A DNA stretch of 64,000 nucleotides from Aquipseudomonas alcaligenes_A (GTDB lineage Bacteria; Pseudomonadota; Gammaproteobacteria; Pseudomonadales; Pseudomonadaceae). The translations under genes were made by a program, and so were the position numbers. How positions within the stretch are numbered: position 1 is the stretch's first letter; the number at the start of each line of letters is the position of its first letter. The notes beneath the pieces are model-generated. The model searched no databases. It saw only the letters and a program-made list of their open reading frames with translations, and was not told where the DNA came from. Location of the stretch: the NCBI GenBank assembly GCA_048595745.1, contig CP184361.1. The stretch is one strand, 5' to 3'. Positions 44,354 to 53,183 of this stretch are shown here, piece after piece.

Positions 44354-45412
44354 TCACGCCGAAGCGGCGTCGTAGAACAACTTGGAGTCGCGCTGCTCGG
44401 CCAGAGCCTGCTCGATGGCGGCCTGATGCACCTCGTCGGCATGCTCCTCGCGCTCTTCCGGTTTGATGCCGAGGCGCTTGAACAGGGCCATGTCCTTGTC
44501 GGCCTGCGGGTTGGCCGTGGTCAGCAGCTTCTCGCCGTAAAAAATGGAATTAGCGCCGGCCATAAAGGCCAGGGCCTGCATCTGCTCGTTCATCGCCTCG
44601 CGGCCGGCAGACAGGCGTACGTGCGACTTGGGCATCATGATCCGCGCCACGGCGAGCATGCGAATGAAGTCGAACGGATCGACGTCCTTCTCGCCAGCCA
44701 GCGGCGTGCCCTCGACCTTGACCAGCATGTTGATCGGCACGCTTTCCGGGTGTTCGGGCAGGTTGGCCAGCTGGATCAGCAGGCCGGCGCGGTCGTCGAG
44801 CGACTCGCCCATGCCGAGGATGCCGCCGGAGCAGATCTTCATCCCCGCCTCGCGCACGTAGGCCAGGGTCTGCAGGCGCTCGGAGTAGGTGCGGGTGGTG
44901 ATGATGTTGCCGTAGAACTCCGGCGAGGTGTCCAGGTTATGGTTGTAGTAGTCAAGGCCGGCGGCGGCCAGCGCGCGGGTCTGCTCCTGGTCGAGCTTGC
45001 CCAGGGTCATGCAGGTCTCCAGGCCCAGCGCCTTGACGCCTTCGACCATTTTCAGCACATAGGGCATGTCCTTGGCCGACGGGTGCTTCCACGCCGCGCC
45101 CATGCAGAAGCGGGTGGAGCCGATGGCCTTGGCCTCGGCGGCCGCCTCCAGCACCTTCTGCACCTCCATCAGCTTTTGCTTGTCCAGGCCGGTGTTGTAG
45201 TGGCCGGACTGCGGGCAGTACTTGCAGTCCTCGGGACAGGCGCCGGTCTTGATCGACAGCAGGGTGGAAACCTGCACACGGTTCGGGTCGAAGTACATGC
45301 GGTGCACGGTCTGCGCCTGGAACAGCAGGTCGTTGAACGGCTGCTCGAACAGCGCCTTGACCTCGGCGAGGGACCAATCGTGACGGGTGGCGGTGGCGAC
45401 GCTGGCGCTCAT
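44354..45412 (-). CDS. bioB: Biotin synthase
   Basis: 352 residues, radical-SAM enzyme inserting sulfur into dethiobiotin. The [4Fe-4S] site is TGACPEDCKYCPQSGHY (CxxxCxxC); FCMGAAW and GGILGMGES follow. It is divergent from comF, whose first codons contain the probable BirA operator that controls bioB. The paired palindromes separate it from bioF. Confidence 0.97.
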   Translation of the reverse strand: MSASVATATRHDWSLAEVKALFEQPFNDLLFQAQTVHRMYFDPNRVQVSTLLSIKTGACPEDCKYCPQSGHYNTGLDKQKLMEVQKVLEAAAEAKAIGSTRFCMGAAWKHPSAKDMPYVLKMVEGVKALGLETCMTLGKLDQEQTRALAAAGLDYYNHNLDTSPEFYGNIITTRTYSERLQTLAYVREAGMKICSGGILGMGESLDDRAGLLIQLANLPEHPESVPINMLVKVEGTPLAGEKDVDPFDFIRMLAVARIMMPKSHVRLSAGREAMNEQMQALAFMAGANSIFYGEKLLTTANPQADKDMALFKRLGIKPEEREEHADEVHQAAIEQALAEQRDSKLFYDAASA

Positions 45413-45471
45413 GGGGTGATTCCTTGTTCTAGGCTGTGCAACACGGCTGAGGCATCGTCAAGGGAAGGACC

Positions 45472-46206
45472 ATGCGCTGTCAACCATTCGCGGACGACCA
45501 GGTTTACATCTGGACAAAAAACAAACAAACCTGCCTGCTGTGCAATGACCTGGCAGACACCGCGCAACCGCTGTGCAGCGCCTGCGAGGCCGAACTGCCC
45601 TGGCTTGGCGGGCACTGCGCGATCTGTGCGCTGCCACTGCCCGGCACGGGGCTGACCTGCGGCGCCTGCCTCAAACGACCGCCGGCCTTCGCCCGGGTCG
45701 AAGTGCCGTGGCGCTACGATTTCCCGGTCGACAGCCTGATCACCCGCTTCAAGCATCAGGCGCAGTGGCCTTTGGGACGTCTGCTGGGCGGCCTGCTGTC
45801 ACATCATCTGCAGCACGCCTTCGCCGAAGGGCTGCCGCGCCCCGACTGCCTCCTGCCGGTGCCGCTGGGACGCAGGCGCCTGCGCCAGCGTGGCTTCAAC
45901 CAGAGCGAGATGCTCGCCCGCTGGCTGGCAACCGATCTGCAGCTGCCGGTGCACAGCGATTGGCTGCTGCGCCCGCGGGAAGGCGCGCACCAGCAGGAAC
46001 TGGACGCCGCCGCGCGCAAGCGCAATCTGCGCCAGGCCTTTGCCCTGTCGGAGCGGGCCAGCATAAAGGGGCTGCACCTGGCGCTGGTCGATGATGTGCT
46101 GACCACCGGTGCCACCGCCGAAGCCCTGGCCCGCCTGCTGCTCAGGGCTGGCGCCCGGCGCGTCGATGTCTATTGCCTGGCACGCACACCCAAACCGGGC
46201 GATTGA
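45472..46206 (+). CDS. comF: ComF-family phosphoribosyltransferase-like protein
   Basis: 244 residues. An N-terminal zinc-like cysteine module (CLLCND, CSACEAELPW, CAIC, CGAC) precedes a type I PRTase fold with the PRPP motif ALVDDVLTTGATA. The family is needed for DNA uptake in naturally competent bacteria; a competence role here is not certain. The ATG follows GGAAGGA. Codons 2-12 also hold the BirA-like operator, which may explain why the CQP...VYIW start is conserved in pseudomonads. Confidence 0.9.
   Translation: MRCQPFADDQVYIWTKNKQTCLLCNDLADTAQPLCSACEAELPWLGGHCAICALPLPGTGLTCGACLKRPPAFARVEVPWRYDFPVDSLITRFKHQAQWPLGRLLGGLLSHHLQHAFAEGLPRPDCLLPVPLGRRRLRQRGFNQSEMLARWLATDLQLPVHSDWLLRPREGAHQQELDAAARKRNLRQAFALSERASIKGLHLALVDDVLTTGATAEALARLLLRAGARRVDVYCLARTPKPGD
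45477..45509. promoter_or_regulatory. Candidate BirA (biotin) operator within comF
   Basis: CTGTCAACC-N15-GGTTTACAT resembles the BirA consensus TTGTAAACC-N14-16-GGTTTACAA (7 of 9 and 8 of 9). It lies 65-97 bp upstream of the bioB start, inside comF codons 2-13. On the bioB strand it reads ATGTAAACC...GGTTGACAG, supplying a TTGACA. Confidence 0.6.
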
Positions 46207-46240
46207 ATGGCTACACTGGGCGCCTTGACTGGAGCACCCC

Positions 46241-47215
46241 ATGAGCCATCCCTTCGCCACCCTCACCCCCGATCTGGTGCTCGATGCCGTGGAAAGCCTC
46301 GGCTACCTCAGCGACGCCCGCGTGCTGGCGCTGAACAGCTACGAGAACCGCGTCTACCAGGTCGGCATCGAGGACAGCGCGCCGCTGATCGCCAAGTTCT
46401 ATCGCCCGGACCGCTGGAGCGACGCGGCCATCCGCGAGGAACACGCCTTCAGCCACGAACTGGCCGAGTGCGAGGTGCCCGTGGTGGCGCCCCTGCAGCG
46501 CGACGGCGAGAGCCTGTTCGAACACGCCGGCTTCCGCTTCGCCCTGTTCCCCCGCCGCGGCGGCCGCGCCCCGGAGCCGGGCAACCTGGACCAGCTGTAC
46601 AGCCTCGGCCAACTGCTCGGCCGCCTGCATGCGGTGGGCGCCAGCCGCCCGTTCGAGCACCGCGAGACACTCACGGTGGCGGGCTTCGGCCATGCCTCCC
46701 TGGATACCCTGCTGGAAGGCGGCTTCGTGCCGCGCAGCCTTCTGCCGGCCTACGAATCGGTGGCGCGCGACCTGCTCAACCAACTGGATGAGCTGTTCGC
46801 CCGCGTGCGCTACACGCCGATCCGCCTGCACGGCGACTGCCACCCCGGCAACCTGCTGCACCGCGACGACGCCTTCCATGTCGTCGACCTCGACGACTGC
46901 CGCATGGGCCCGGCCGTGCAAGACCTGTGGATGATGCTCGCCGGCGACCGCCAGGAGCGCCTGGGCCAGCTGTCCGAACTGGTCGACGGCTACAACGAGT
47001 TCCACGACTTCGAGGCCCGCGAGCTACCGCTGATCGAGGGCCTGCGCGCGCTGCGCCTGATGCACCACAGCGCCTGGATCGCCCGGCGCTGGGACGACCC
47101 GGCCTTCCCGCTGGCGTTTCCCTGGTTCGCCAACGAGCGCTATTGGGGCGATCAGATCCTGGCGCTGCGCGAGCAGCGGGCGGCGCTGGACGAGGAGCCG
47201 TTGCGGTTGTTCTGA
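46241..47215 (+). CDS. srkA: Stress response kinase A (YihE/RdoA-type)
   Basis: 324 residues with the choline/aminoglycoside-kinase-like fold of SrkA: catalytic HGDCHPGNLLHRDD (near residue 203), VVDLDDCRMGPAVQDLW. SrkA is a Ser/Thr kinase that lessens MazEF-type and envelope stress death in E. coli. The start follows GGAG. It converges on the signalling operon. In the PAO1 order I recall it is next to rarD; here the kinase cluster lies between. Confidence 0.9.
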   Translation: MSHPFATLTPDLVLDAVESLGYLSDARVLALNSYENRVYQVGIEDSAPLIAKFYRPDRWSDAAIREEHAFSHELAECEVPVVAPLQRDGESLFEHAGFRFALFPRRGGRAPEPGNLDQLYSLGQLLGRLHAVGASRPFEHRETLTVAGFGHASLDTLLEGGFVPRSLLPAYESVARDLLNQLDELFARVRYTPIRLHGDCHPGNLLHRDDAFHVVDLDDCRMGPAVQDLWMMLAGDRQERLGQLSELVDGYNEFHDFEARELPLIEGLRALRLMHHSAWIARRWDDPAFPLAFPWFANERYWGDQILALREQRAALDEEPLRLF

Positions 47216-47251
47216 CCCTCGCCCGACCTCATGAGACTGGCGTTCGCGCGC

Positions 47252-48910
47252 TTATTCAGCCAGGCAGACCTGGTTACGCCCCGAGTGCTTCGCCGAGTAG
47301 AGCGCCTTGTCGGCGGCCTCGATCAGCGCGCCGGCATCCCGCGTGACGCATGACGCCACCCCCGCGCTGAGGCTGACGCTGAAATCGCCGACGTCGCTGG
47401 AAAAGCTGATCTGCGCGAACTGCTGGCGAATTTCGTCAAGCACCTGAAGTGCGTGCTCTCCGCTGCACTCGGGGAGCACGGCCATAAACTCTTCACCACC
47501 ATATCGTCCAAGGCTGTCGACCCTGCGGAGCCTCTGCCTGAGCAGGTTGGCCAGAGCGCGAATGACATTATCGCCAACGCCATGGCCATATGAGTCATTG
47601 ACCTTCTTGAAGTGGTCTATATCCAGCATGACCACGCTCATGGGTTTGCCCGTACGCTGGGCACGCTCGTACTCAAGCGCGACCTGTTCCTTGATGTCGG
47701 CATGCTTCAACAGCCCCGTCAGGCTGTCTCGCGCAAGGGCATTGCTGAGCAACCGCGCCCTCTGTGCCCGGGAAAACACGGTTGCGACCAGGCTCTTGTC
47801 AGAGATGGGCTTGGTAACGAAATCATCCCCGGCCTTGAGCAGCGCGCTCATCTGCAGACCGATATCGGTCTCGGCCGACAGATAGATGATGGGTATCCTG
47901 ATCCAGTCGTCATTGAACCGTACCATCTGCGCCAGCTCGGGGCCCGAGCAGCCGGGCATGTTCACATCCAGCAGCAGCACTTCCGGGCTGAACCGTGCAA
48001 TCGCCTCGAACAGCCGGGCAGGCTCATTGACGACCTCCACCAGCATATTGGCTCCGCTCAGCACCAGGCGGTAGCGATTGGTCAGCGCGTGGTCGTCATC
48101 GACGATCAGTACCCGATAGGGCGCCCCCGCATGCTGAGCGAAACACTGCTCAAGACGGCCTTCCAGTTTGGCAACATCCACCGGCTTGCTGAAAAAGCCC
48201 ACAGCCCCGAGGCGGGCCGCCTGTAACTGGGTGTCGAAATCATTCTGCGTCGTCAGCACCAGCACCGGCAGTGCCTGCGGCAGGCGCTGCTGCAGGGAAG
48301 ACACATACTCCAGCCCATTCTGCTGGGCGTCGCCGAGGTTGACGTCGACTATCAACGCGTCCGGCAGCTGCTCGGCCAGCGCCTGGTCGAGACCAGCAGT
48401 GCCGGTAAAGTGGCGAGCCTGGTATCCAAAAGTGGAGAGCGTGCGGCGGATGTTCTCGCCCACACTGTCCTCATCCTCCAGGATGTAGATGCGCCGCTCG
48501 TCGCCCACCGTAGACTCCTTGCGCAGCCAGTCCTGCGGCGACGCAATCACTTCGGCAACGGCAGAGAGTTCCACGCTACCGGCAAGCTGCTGGACATCCG
48601 CCACAAAGGTATCCAGCCCCTGGTGCTGCAGCTCCAGGCTATTGAGCCACTGCTGGGCCTGCTGCTCGAGTGCGCGCGCCTGATCGCCCAGTACCTTGAA
48701 GCCGAAGGTTCCGGCACTTCCCGCGAGTTTGTGCAGCTGGCTGCGCAGAGCCTGCAGGTGCGCCAGCTGCTCGGAGGGGTCCGAGGAGCGCTGCAGATAG
48801 CAGGCCTTTTCGGCTAGTTGAGGTAACTCCTCCTTGAGCCGCAGAACGAATTGCTCGCCCAGTATCTGCAACTGGGCCTGCAGGTCCGCCAACTGTTTCT
48901 GTTTATCCAT
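47252..48910 (-). CDS. Hpt-REC-REC-GGDEF diguanylate cyclase, phosphorelay output
   Basis: 552 residues: an Hpt domain with His60 (LHKLAGSAG, about 10-110), receiver 1 (about 139-255, phosphoacceptor Asp189), receiver 2 (about 266-382, Asp315) and an active GGDEF domain (GGEEF 471-475) with an intact RxxD I-site (462-465). Soluble and cytoplasmic. It unites the histidine-phosphotransfer and c-di-GMP output steps in one chain, so it can accept phosphate on its own receivers. It overlaps the lone receiver gene by 8 bp and is the last gene of the operon. Confidence 0.92.
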   Translation of the reverse strand: MDKQKQLADLQAQLQILGEQFVLRLKEELPQLAEKACYLQRSSDPSEQLAHLQALRSQLHKLAGSAGTFGFKVLGDQARALEQQAQQWLNSLELQHQGLDTFVADVQQLAGSVELSAVAEVIASPQDWLRKESTVGDERRIYILEDEDSVGENIRRTLSTFGYQARHFTGTAGLDQALAEQLPDALIVDVNLGDAQQNGLEYVSSLQQRLPQALPVLVLTTQNDFDTQLQAARLGAVGFFSKPVDVAKLEGRLEQCFAQHAGAPYRVLIVDDDHALTNRYRLVLSGANMLVEVVNEPARLFEAIARFSPEVLLLDVNMPGCSGPELAQMVRFNDDWIRIPIIYLSAETDIGLQMSALLKAGDDFVTKPISDKSLVATVFSRAQRARLLSNALARDSLTGLLKHADIKEQVALEYERAQRTGKPMSVVMLDIDHFKKVNDSYGHGVGDNVIRALANLLRQRLRRVDSLGRYGGEEFMAVLPECSGEHALQVLDEIRQQFAQISFSSDVGDFSVSLSAGVASCVTRDAGALIEAADKALYSAKHSGRNQVCLAE

Positions 48911-49289
48911 TCGAGCGGCTCCAAATGGCGCGTATCTGACTTGCCAACTGCATCGGGTCGAAAGGCTTGATGATCACGTCACGCGCGCCCAGGCTCAGAT
49001 AGTAATCGACCTCTGGCGGTTGCACCTTGGCCGTCATGAATGCCACGGGAATCGCCTCGATGTCGACCAGCTCGACGAGCCGCTCAAGCGTCTGCGGACC
49101 GTCCATCCCGGGCATCATCACATCCAGCAGGATGAAGTCCGGCGCAAAGTTCACCACCTCATCCAGAGCCTCCTGACCGCTGCAGCAACTCAATACCTCG
49201 AACCCGCCGACAGCCTCCAGCGCCACCTTGGCCACTGCCTGAATGGAGGGGTCATCCTCCACGTGCAATATGCGCCTGAGTTCACCCAT
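48903..49289 (-). CDS. Single-domain response regulator (CheY-like)
   Basis: 128 residues, receiver domain only: acidic pocket VEDD near the N-terminus, phosphoacceptor Asp56 (FILLDVMMPG), Thr in FMTAK and Lys in IIKPFDP. No output domain. The ATG chosen overlaps the upstream kinase's last codons (ATGGGTGA); a longer open frame exists but reads through kinase sequence. In this operon it may be a phosphate shuttle or sink between kinases and the Hpt protein. Confidence 0.9.
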   Translation of the reverse strand: MGELRRILHVEDDPSIQAVAKVALEAVGGFEVLSCCSGQEALDEVVNFAPDFILLDVMMPGMDGPQTLERLVELVDIEAIPVAFMTAKVQPPEVDYYLSLGARDVIIKPFDPMQLASQIRAIWSRSNG

Positions 49290-51279
49290 GATCATCCTCC
49301 TCGCAGGCAGCAGGCGGGGCTGCAGGGTCCCCCTGACGCTGCGCCGGCAATTCAATCCAGAACACGCTACCGCCCTCGGGGCGAGGATAGAAGCCAATCA
49401 CCCCGCCCATGCGCTCGATCAGCTCCTTGCTGATGGCCAGCCCCAGCCCCGTACCGCCTTTCTGCCGGCGATCACTGGCATCGGCCTGGGAGAACTTCTC
49501 GAAGAGCCGATCAACGAACTCGGCAGGGATACCCGGCCCCTGATCAGCCACCGCAACCCTTATCTGCCCCCCCATCGCCTGGGTATACAGGACGACCTGA
49601 CTGCCCGCCGGGGAAAACTTCAGCGCATTGGACAGCAGATTGCTCAGCACCTGCTGCAGGCGCAGGGGATCCGCCATCACCTGCGCTGCCGGCCCGCCCG
49701 CGTAGCGCAGCTGCACCTCATGCTGACGGGCGAACCCCTGATGGCTGGCGGCACACTCGGCAAGCAGATGGTCCAGATCCAGAAGCTGCGGGATAAAGCT
49801 CATCTTGCCCGCAAGCAACTTGTCCATGTCCAGCAGATCGTCGATCAGTTGGCGCAGGCGCTGGGAATTGTTCTGCGCAATCAGCAGCATCTCGCGCATC
49901 GCCGCCGGCACGGGCCCCAGGGCCTCACCATTGATCAACCCCAGCGAGCCTGCAATGGAGGTCAGGGGGGTGCGCAACTCGTGGCTGACCGTCGAGACGA
50001 ACTCGCTCTTCATCTGCTCCAGCCGCTTGCGTTGCGTGATATCGGTGATGAAGCCGTGCCAGAGAATGCTGTCATCGGCACGCCGCTGGGGCGCGGCTCT
50101 GCCCTCCAGCCAGATGAGGCCCTTCGTGGGGTGAAGAAATCGGTACTCCCTGTGCCAGACACTCAAGCTATCCGCCGACTCCTGGATGCTGGCGGTCAAG
50201 GCGGGCAGATCATCCGGGTGAATTCGCGCGAAAACGAGACTCGCATCCTCCCTCACCTGCTCGGGCAGCAGTCCGTACACGTCCTGCAACCCTTCGCTGG
50301 CGTAGGGGAAGCAGCTTCGGCCATCGCTAAGCAGCTGGAACTGATAGACCACGCCAGGCAGTTGCCCGGCGATATGCTGCAGCCGCTGCAGGGCCTCCTC
50401 GCGATAGCTCAGGTCATTGAGGATGCACAGATAACCCAGCTGCGGACTGCCATCCATGGCAATCGGTGCCAGGCTGAACAACACGGGAATGCGCTGCCCT
50501 TTGCGATGCCGCGCATTCAACTCATGCAGGCTGGCCTGCTCGACGCCGGGGCCGGTGAACGGCCCGGATGGATCGGGCCGCAGCTGACGCCCCTGATCGG
50601 GCAGCACCAGCTCCAGACTTTGACCGACCAGAGCCCCCACCTCATAGCCCAGCAGGGGATGCACCCCCGGGCTGGCCTGGCGAATCACCCCCTCCATGTC
50701 GGTGACCAGCACGGCAGTCCCCACACTGCTCAGAATCGCTTTATGCAGCGCGGCCTGCTCTTGCTGCCGCCGCGTCTGCAAACGCAGCTCGAACAAGCTT
50801 ATGGTCTGTTGGGCCAGCAACCGCAGGGCGTCCTTCTGCTGCCCACTGAGCTGACGCGGCTGGCGATCGATCACACAGAGGGTACCCAGGTTATGGCCCT
50901 CCCCGTCAGCCAGCGGCATGCCCGCGTAAAAGCGAATGTCCGGGGCACCTGTCACCAGCGGGTTGTGCCTGAAGCGCGGATCCAGCAGGGCATTTTCCAC
51001 TTCGAACAGGGCCTCGCCGTTGATGGCGTGGGCGCAGAACGCCAACTCGCGCGACGTCTCACTGGCATCCAGGCCCTGCCGGCTCTTGAACCACTGGCGC
51101 TCGGCATCGACCAGCGAGATGAGGGCGATCGGTGTTTCGCAAATCTGCGCCGCCAGCGCCGTGATGTTGTCGAACATCGTCTCGGCAGGGGTGTCCAGTA
51201 GCTCCAGCTCAAGCAGAGCGGCCAGGCGACGGCTCTCGTTCGCCGGTGTGGGGGGATGCCCCAGCTTGCGTGTCGTCAT
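49282..51279 (-). CDS. Soluble GAF-PAS-PAS histidine kinase
   Basis: 665 residues, no transmembrane segment. GAF (about 25-165), PAS 1 (about 175-290), PAS 2 (about 300-415), then HisKA with His433 in SHELRTPLTSIAGSLGLI and an HATPase with N-box NLLSNALKF, G1 DQGPGIP and G2 GGTGLGLAIS. No receiver domain. GAF and PAS suggest an intracellular ligand or redox signal. Its end overlaps the lone receiver and its start overlaps the upstream kinase stop (51276-51279). Confidence 0.92.
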   Translation of the reverse strand: MTTRKLGHPPTPANESRRLAALLELELLDTPAETMFDNITALAAQICETPIALISLVDAERQWFKSRQGLDASETSRELAFCAHAINGEALFEVENALLDPRFRHNPLVTGAPDIRFYAGMPLADGEGHNLGTLCVIDRQPRQLSGQQKDALRLLAQQTISLFELRLQTRRQQEQAALHKAILSSVGTAVLVTDMEGVIRQASPGVHPLLGYEVGALVGQSLELVLPDQGRQLRPDPSGPFTGPGVEQASLHELNARHRKGQRIPVLFSLAPIAMDGSPQLGYLCILNDLSYREEALQRLQHIAGQLPGVVYQFQLLSDGRSCFPYASEGLQDVYGLLPEQVREDASLVFARIHPDDLPALTASIQESADSLSVWHREYRFLHPTKGLIWLEGRAAPQRRADDSILWHGFITDITQRKRLEQMKSEFVSTVSHELRTPLTSIAGSLGLINGEALGPVPAAMREMLLIAQNNSQRLRQLIDDLLDMDKLLAGKMSFIPQLLDLDHLLAECAASHQGFARQHEVQLRYAGGPAAQVMADPLRLQQVLSNLLSNALKFSPAGSQVVLYTQAMGGQIRVAVADQGPGIPAEFVDRLFEKFSQADASDRRQKGGTGLGLAISKELIERMGGVIGFYPRPEGGSVFWIELPAQRQGDPAAPPAACEEDDHG

Positions 51280-53183
51280 ACCCTGACCACCCTGTTAACG
51301 GTTGGCAGCTCGAACCAGAAGGTGCTGCCCTGCTGCGCCTGTGACTCGTAGCCGATCTGCCCCGACATGGCCTCGACCAGCTCTTTGCAGATGGCCAGGC
51401 CAAGCCCGGTGCCACCCTGCTGCCGGGCATCGCCGGCATCTGCCTGGGCAAACCGGCTGAAGATGCGGTTCTTGAACTCTTCGTGGATACCAATGCCACG
51501 GTCGTTGACACTGATCCTGACACAATCGCCATCGACATGCGCCTGCACCGTCACGACAGATCCGGGGCGGGAAAACTTGGCCGCATTGGAGAGCAGATTG
51601 GCCAGAACCTGCGCCAGACGCTGGCTGTCGACAGCGACACTTGCCTCGACAGGCTCCCCGGACAGTTCAAGCACGACCTGATACTGATCGGCATAGGGCT
51701 GATTGTGCGCTATCGCATCTTCCAGCAGCGGCCATAAGGGTTGCTCGCGGATGTCGTAACGCATCTTCCCTGCCATCAGCCTTTCCATGTCCAGCAGGTC
51801 GTTGATCAGCTCCTGCAAGCGCAGGCTGTTCGAGTGCGCGATGTTCAGCAGTGGCTGCATGGCCTGCGGTACCTCGCCGAGGGCGCCGCCGCTGAGCAAA
51901 CCGAGAGAACCGGCAATAGCCGTCAGCGGTGTGCGCAGTTCGTGGCTGACACTGGCAATGAACTCGCGCTGTAGCCGCTGGAGTCGCAAGCGCTCGGTAA
52001 TGTCCTGAAGATGCAGGATGCAGAGCGACTCCCCCGTCGCAGACAGCCCCAGCCAGGAGACATTGCACTCCACATCGACGGCACTCTGCTCTGCGTCGAG
52101 CAACTGCATCGTCCAGCCCGCGCGCACCTGCTCGGCGTTCTGTGCGAGGTGCCGGCGCACGACCTCGCGATCGTCGGAGAGACAGTAGTCGGACAGTGCG
52201 GCGCCCAGCAGCTCTCCACGACGGCGTTTGAGGAGCTGGCACAGCGCCTGGTTGGCCTCCACCAGCTGTGCCGAGGCGTTCAACATCGCCATGCCCTGTG
52301 GCGCCATGTCGAAGGCCCGCATGAAATCCTGCTGGCTCCGGTTCAGCGCCTGCGCCAGGCTCGCCCGGCGCAGCTGCAAGTGCATCATCCAGCCGGCCAG
52401 CAACGTGATCAGCAGGGCGACGCTCCAGCCCAGAGCCCTCGCCAACAGCAAAGAGAGCGGTGGTTGCGGCGCTGCGGACACCTGAAGCTGCCACTGCGCC
52501 CCGGCCAGCGATACCGGCAAGCGCACGCTGCTTGAGGCATCCACGACCGGGGCATCGAACGGCAGCCAGGCGATGGAGAGATCGCGCTTGCGCGCCAATG
52601 CCTGCAAATGCGCAATAAGCCGATCGAAGTCAATGACCGTGCTGATCAGGCCCCAGTAGCGCTGATCCGGCAGATACACGGGGACCCTGTAGACCAGCCC
52701 CCTGCCGCCCTGCACCAGGTTCAGCGGCCCATCCAGGCGCGGCTCACGACTTTCGATGATGCGCTGAATCAGAGGCCACTGCTCGGCAACATCCGGGTAA
52801 TAGAGGCCCAGCGCCGACTCATTGCCGGCCAGTGGATACAAGAAGGCAATGCGGTTGTCTGGCGCCAGCCCGATATTGCGGATGTGGCGTCCCTGAGCGA
52901 AGAGCCCCTGCAGCCAGGGCTGCAGTTCAGCCGCTACCAGCCCCCCCTGCTTGGCCGGCACATAACTCGCCAGACCACTGGCAAGGTGCAGGCTGGCATT
53001 CAGTTCGGCCAGCAGGACCGCCTTCATCTCATAGGCCTGAGCGCGCAGAAAGCGCTGTTCCTCCAGGTGCCGATACTGGCTGTAGCGCCACATCCCCAGC
53101 TCGACCAGGCCGCCCAGCGCCAGTGCCAGCACCGCAAGCGCCATACCGGCCTGCAGTCCCTGCCTTCGTCTGGAGCGATTCAA
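51276..53183 (-). CDS. Transmembrane CHASE-PAS histidine kinase
   Basis: 635 residues. TM1 about 10-30; periplasmic CHASE-like sensor (about 45-245); TM2 about 246-268; PAS (about 285-395); HisKA with His414 in SHELRTPLTAIAGSLGLL; HATPase with NLLSNAAKF, DRGIGI and GGTGLGLAIC. CHASE domains detect small extracellular ligands. No receiver. It overlaps the next gene by 4 bp and the upstream kinase by 4 bp, so all five genes are coupled. Confidence 0.92.
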   Translation of the reverse strand: MNRSRRRQGLQAGMALAVLALALGGLVELGMWRYSQYRHLEEQRFLRAQAYEMKAVLLAELNASLHLASGLASYVPAKQGGLVAAELQPWLQGLFAQGRHIRNIGLAPDNRIAFLYPLAGNESALGLYYPDVAEQWPLIQRIIESREPRLDGPLNLVQGGRGLVYRVPVYLPDQRYWGLISTVIDFDRLIAHLQALARKRDLSIAWLPFDAPVVDASSSVRLPVSLAGAQWQLQVSAAPQPPLSLLLARALGWSVALLITLLAGWMMHLQLRRASLAQALNRSQQDFMRAFDMAPQGMAMLNASAQLVEANQALCQLLKRRRGELLGAALSDYCLSDDREVVRRHLAQNAEQVRAGWTMQLLDAEQSAVDVECNVSWLGLSATGESLCILHLQDITERLRLQRLQREFIASVSHELRTPLTAIAGSLGLLSGGALGEVPQAMQPLLNIAHSNSLRLQELINDLLDMERLMAGKMRYDIREQPLWPLLEDAIAHNQPYADQYQVVLELSGEPVEASVAVDSQRLAQVLANLLSNAAKFSRPGSVVTVQAHVDGDCVRISVNDRGIGIHEEFKNRIFSRFAQADAGDARQQGGTGLGLAICKELVEAMSGQIGYESQAQQGSTFWFELPTVNRVVRV

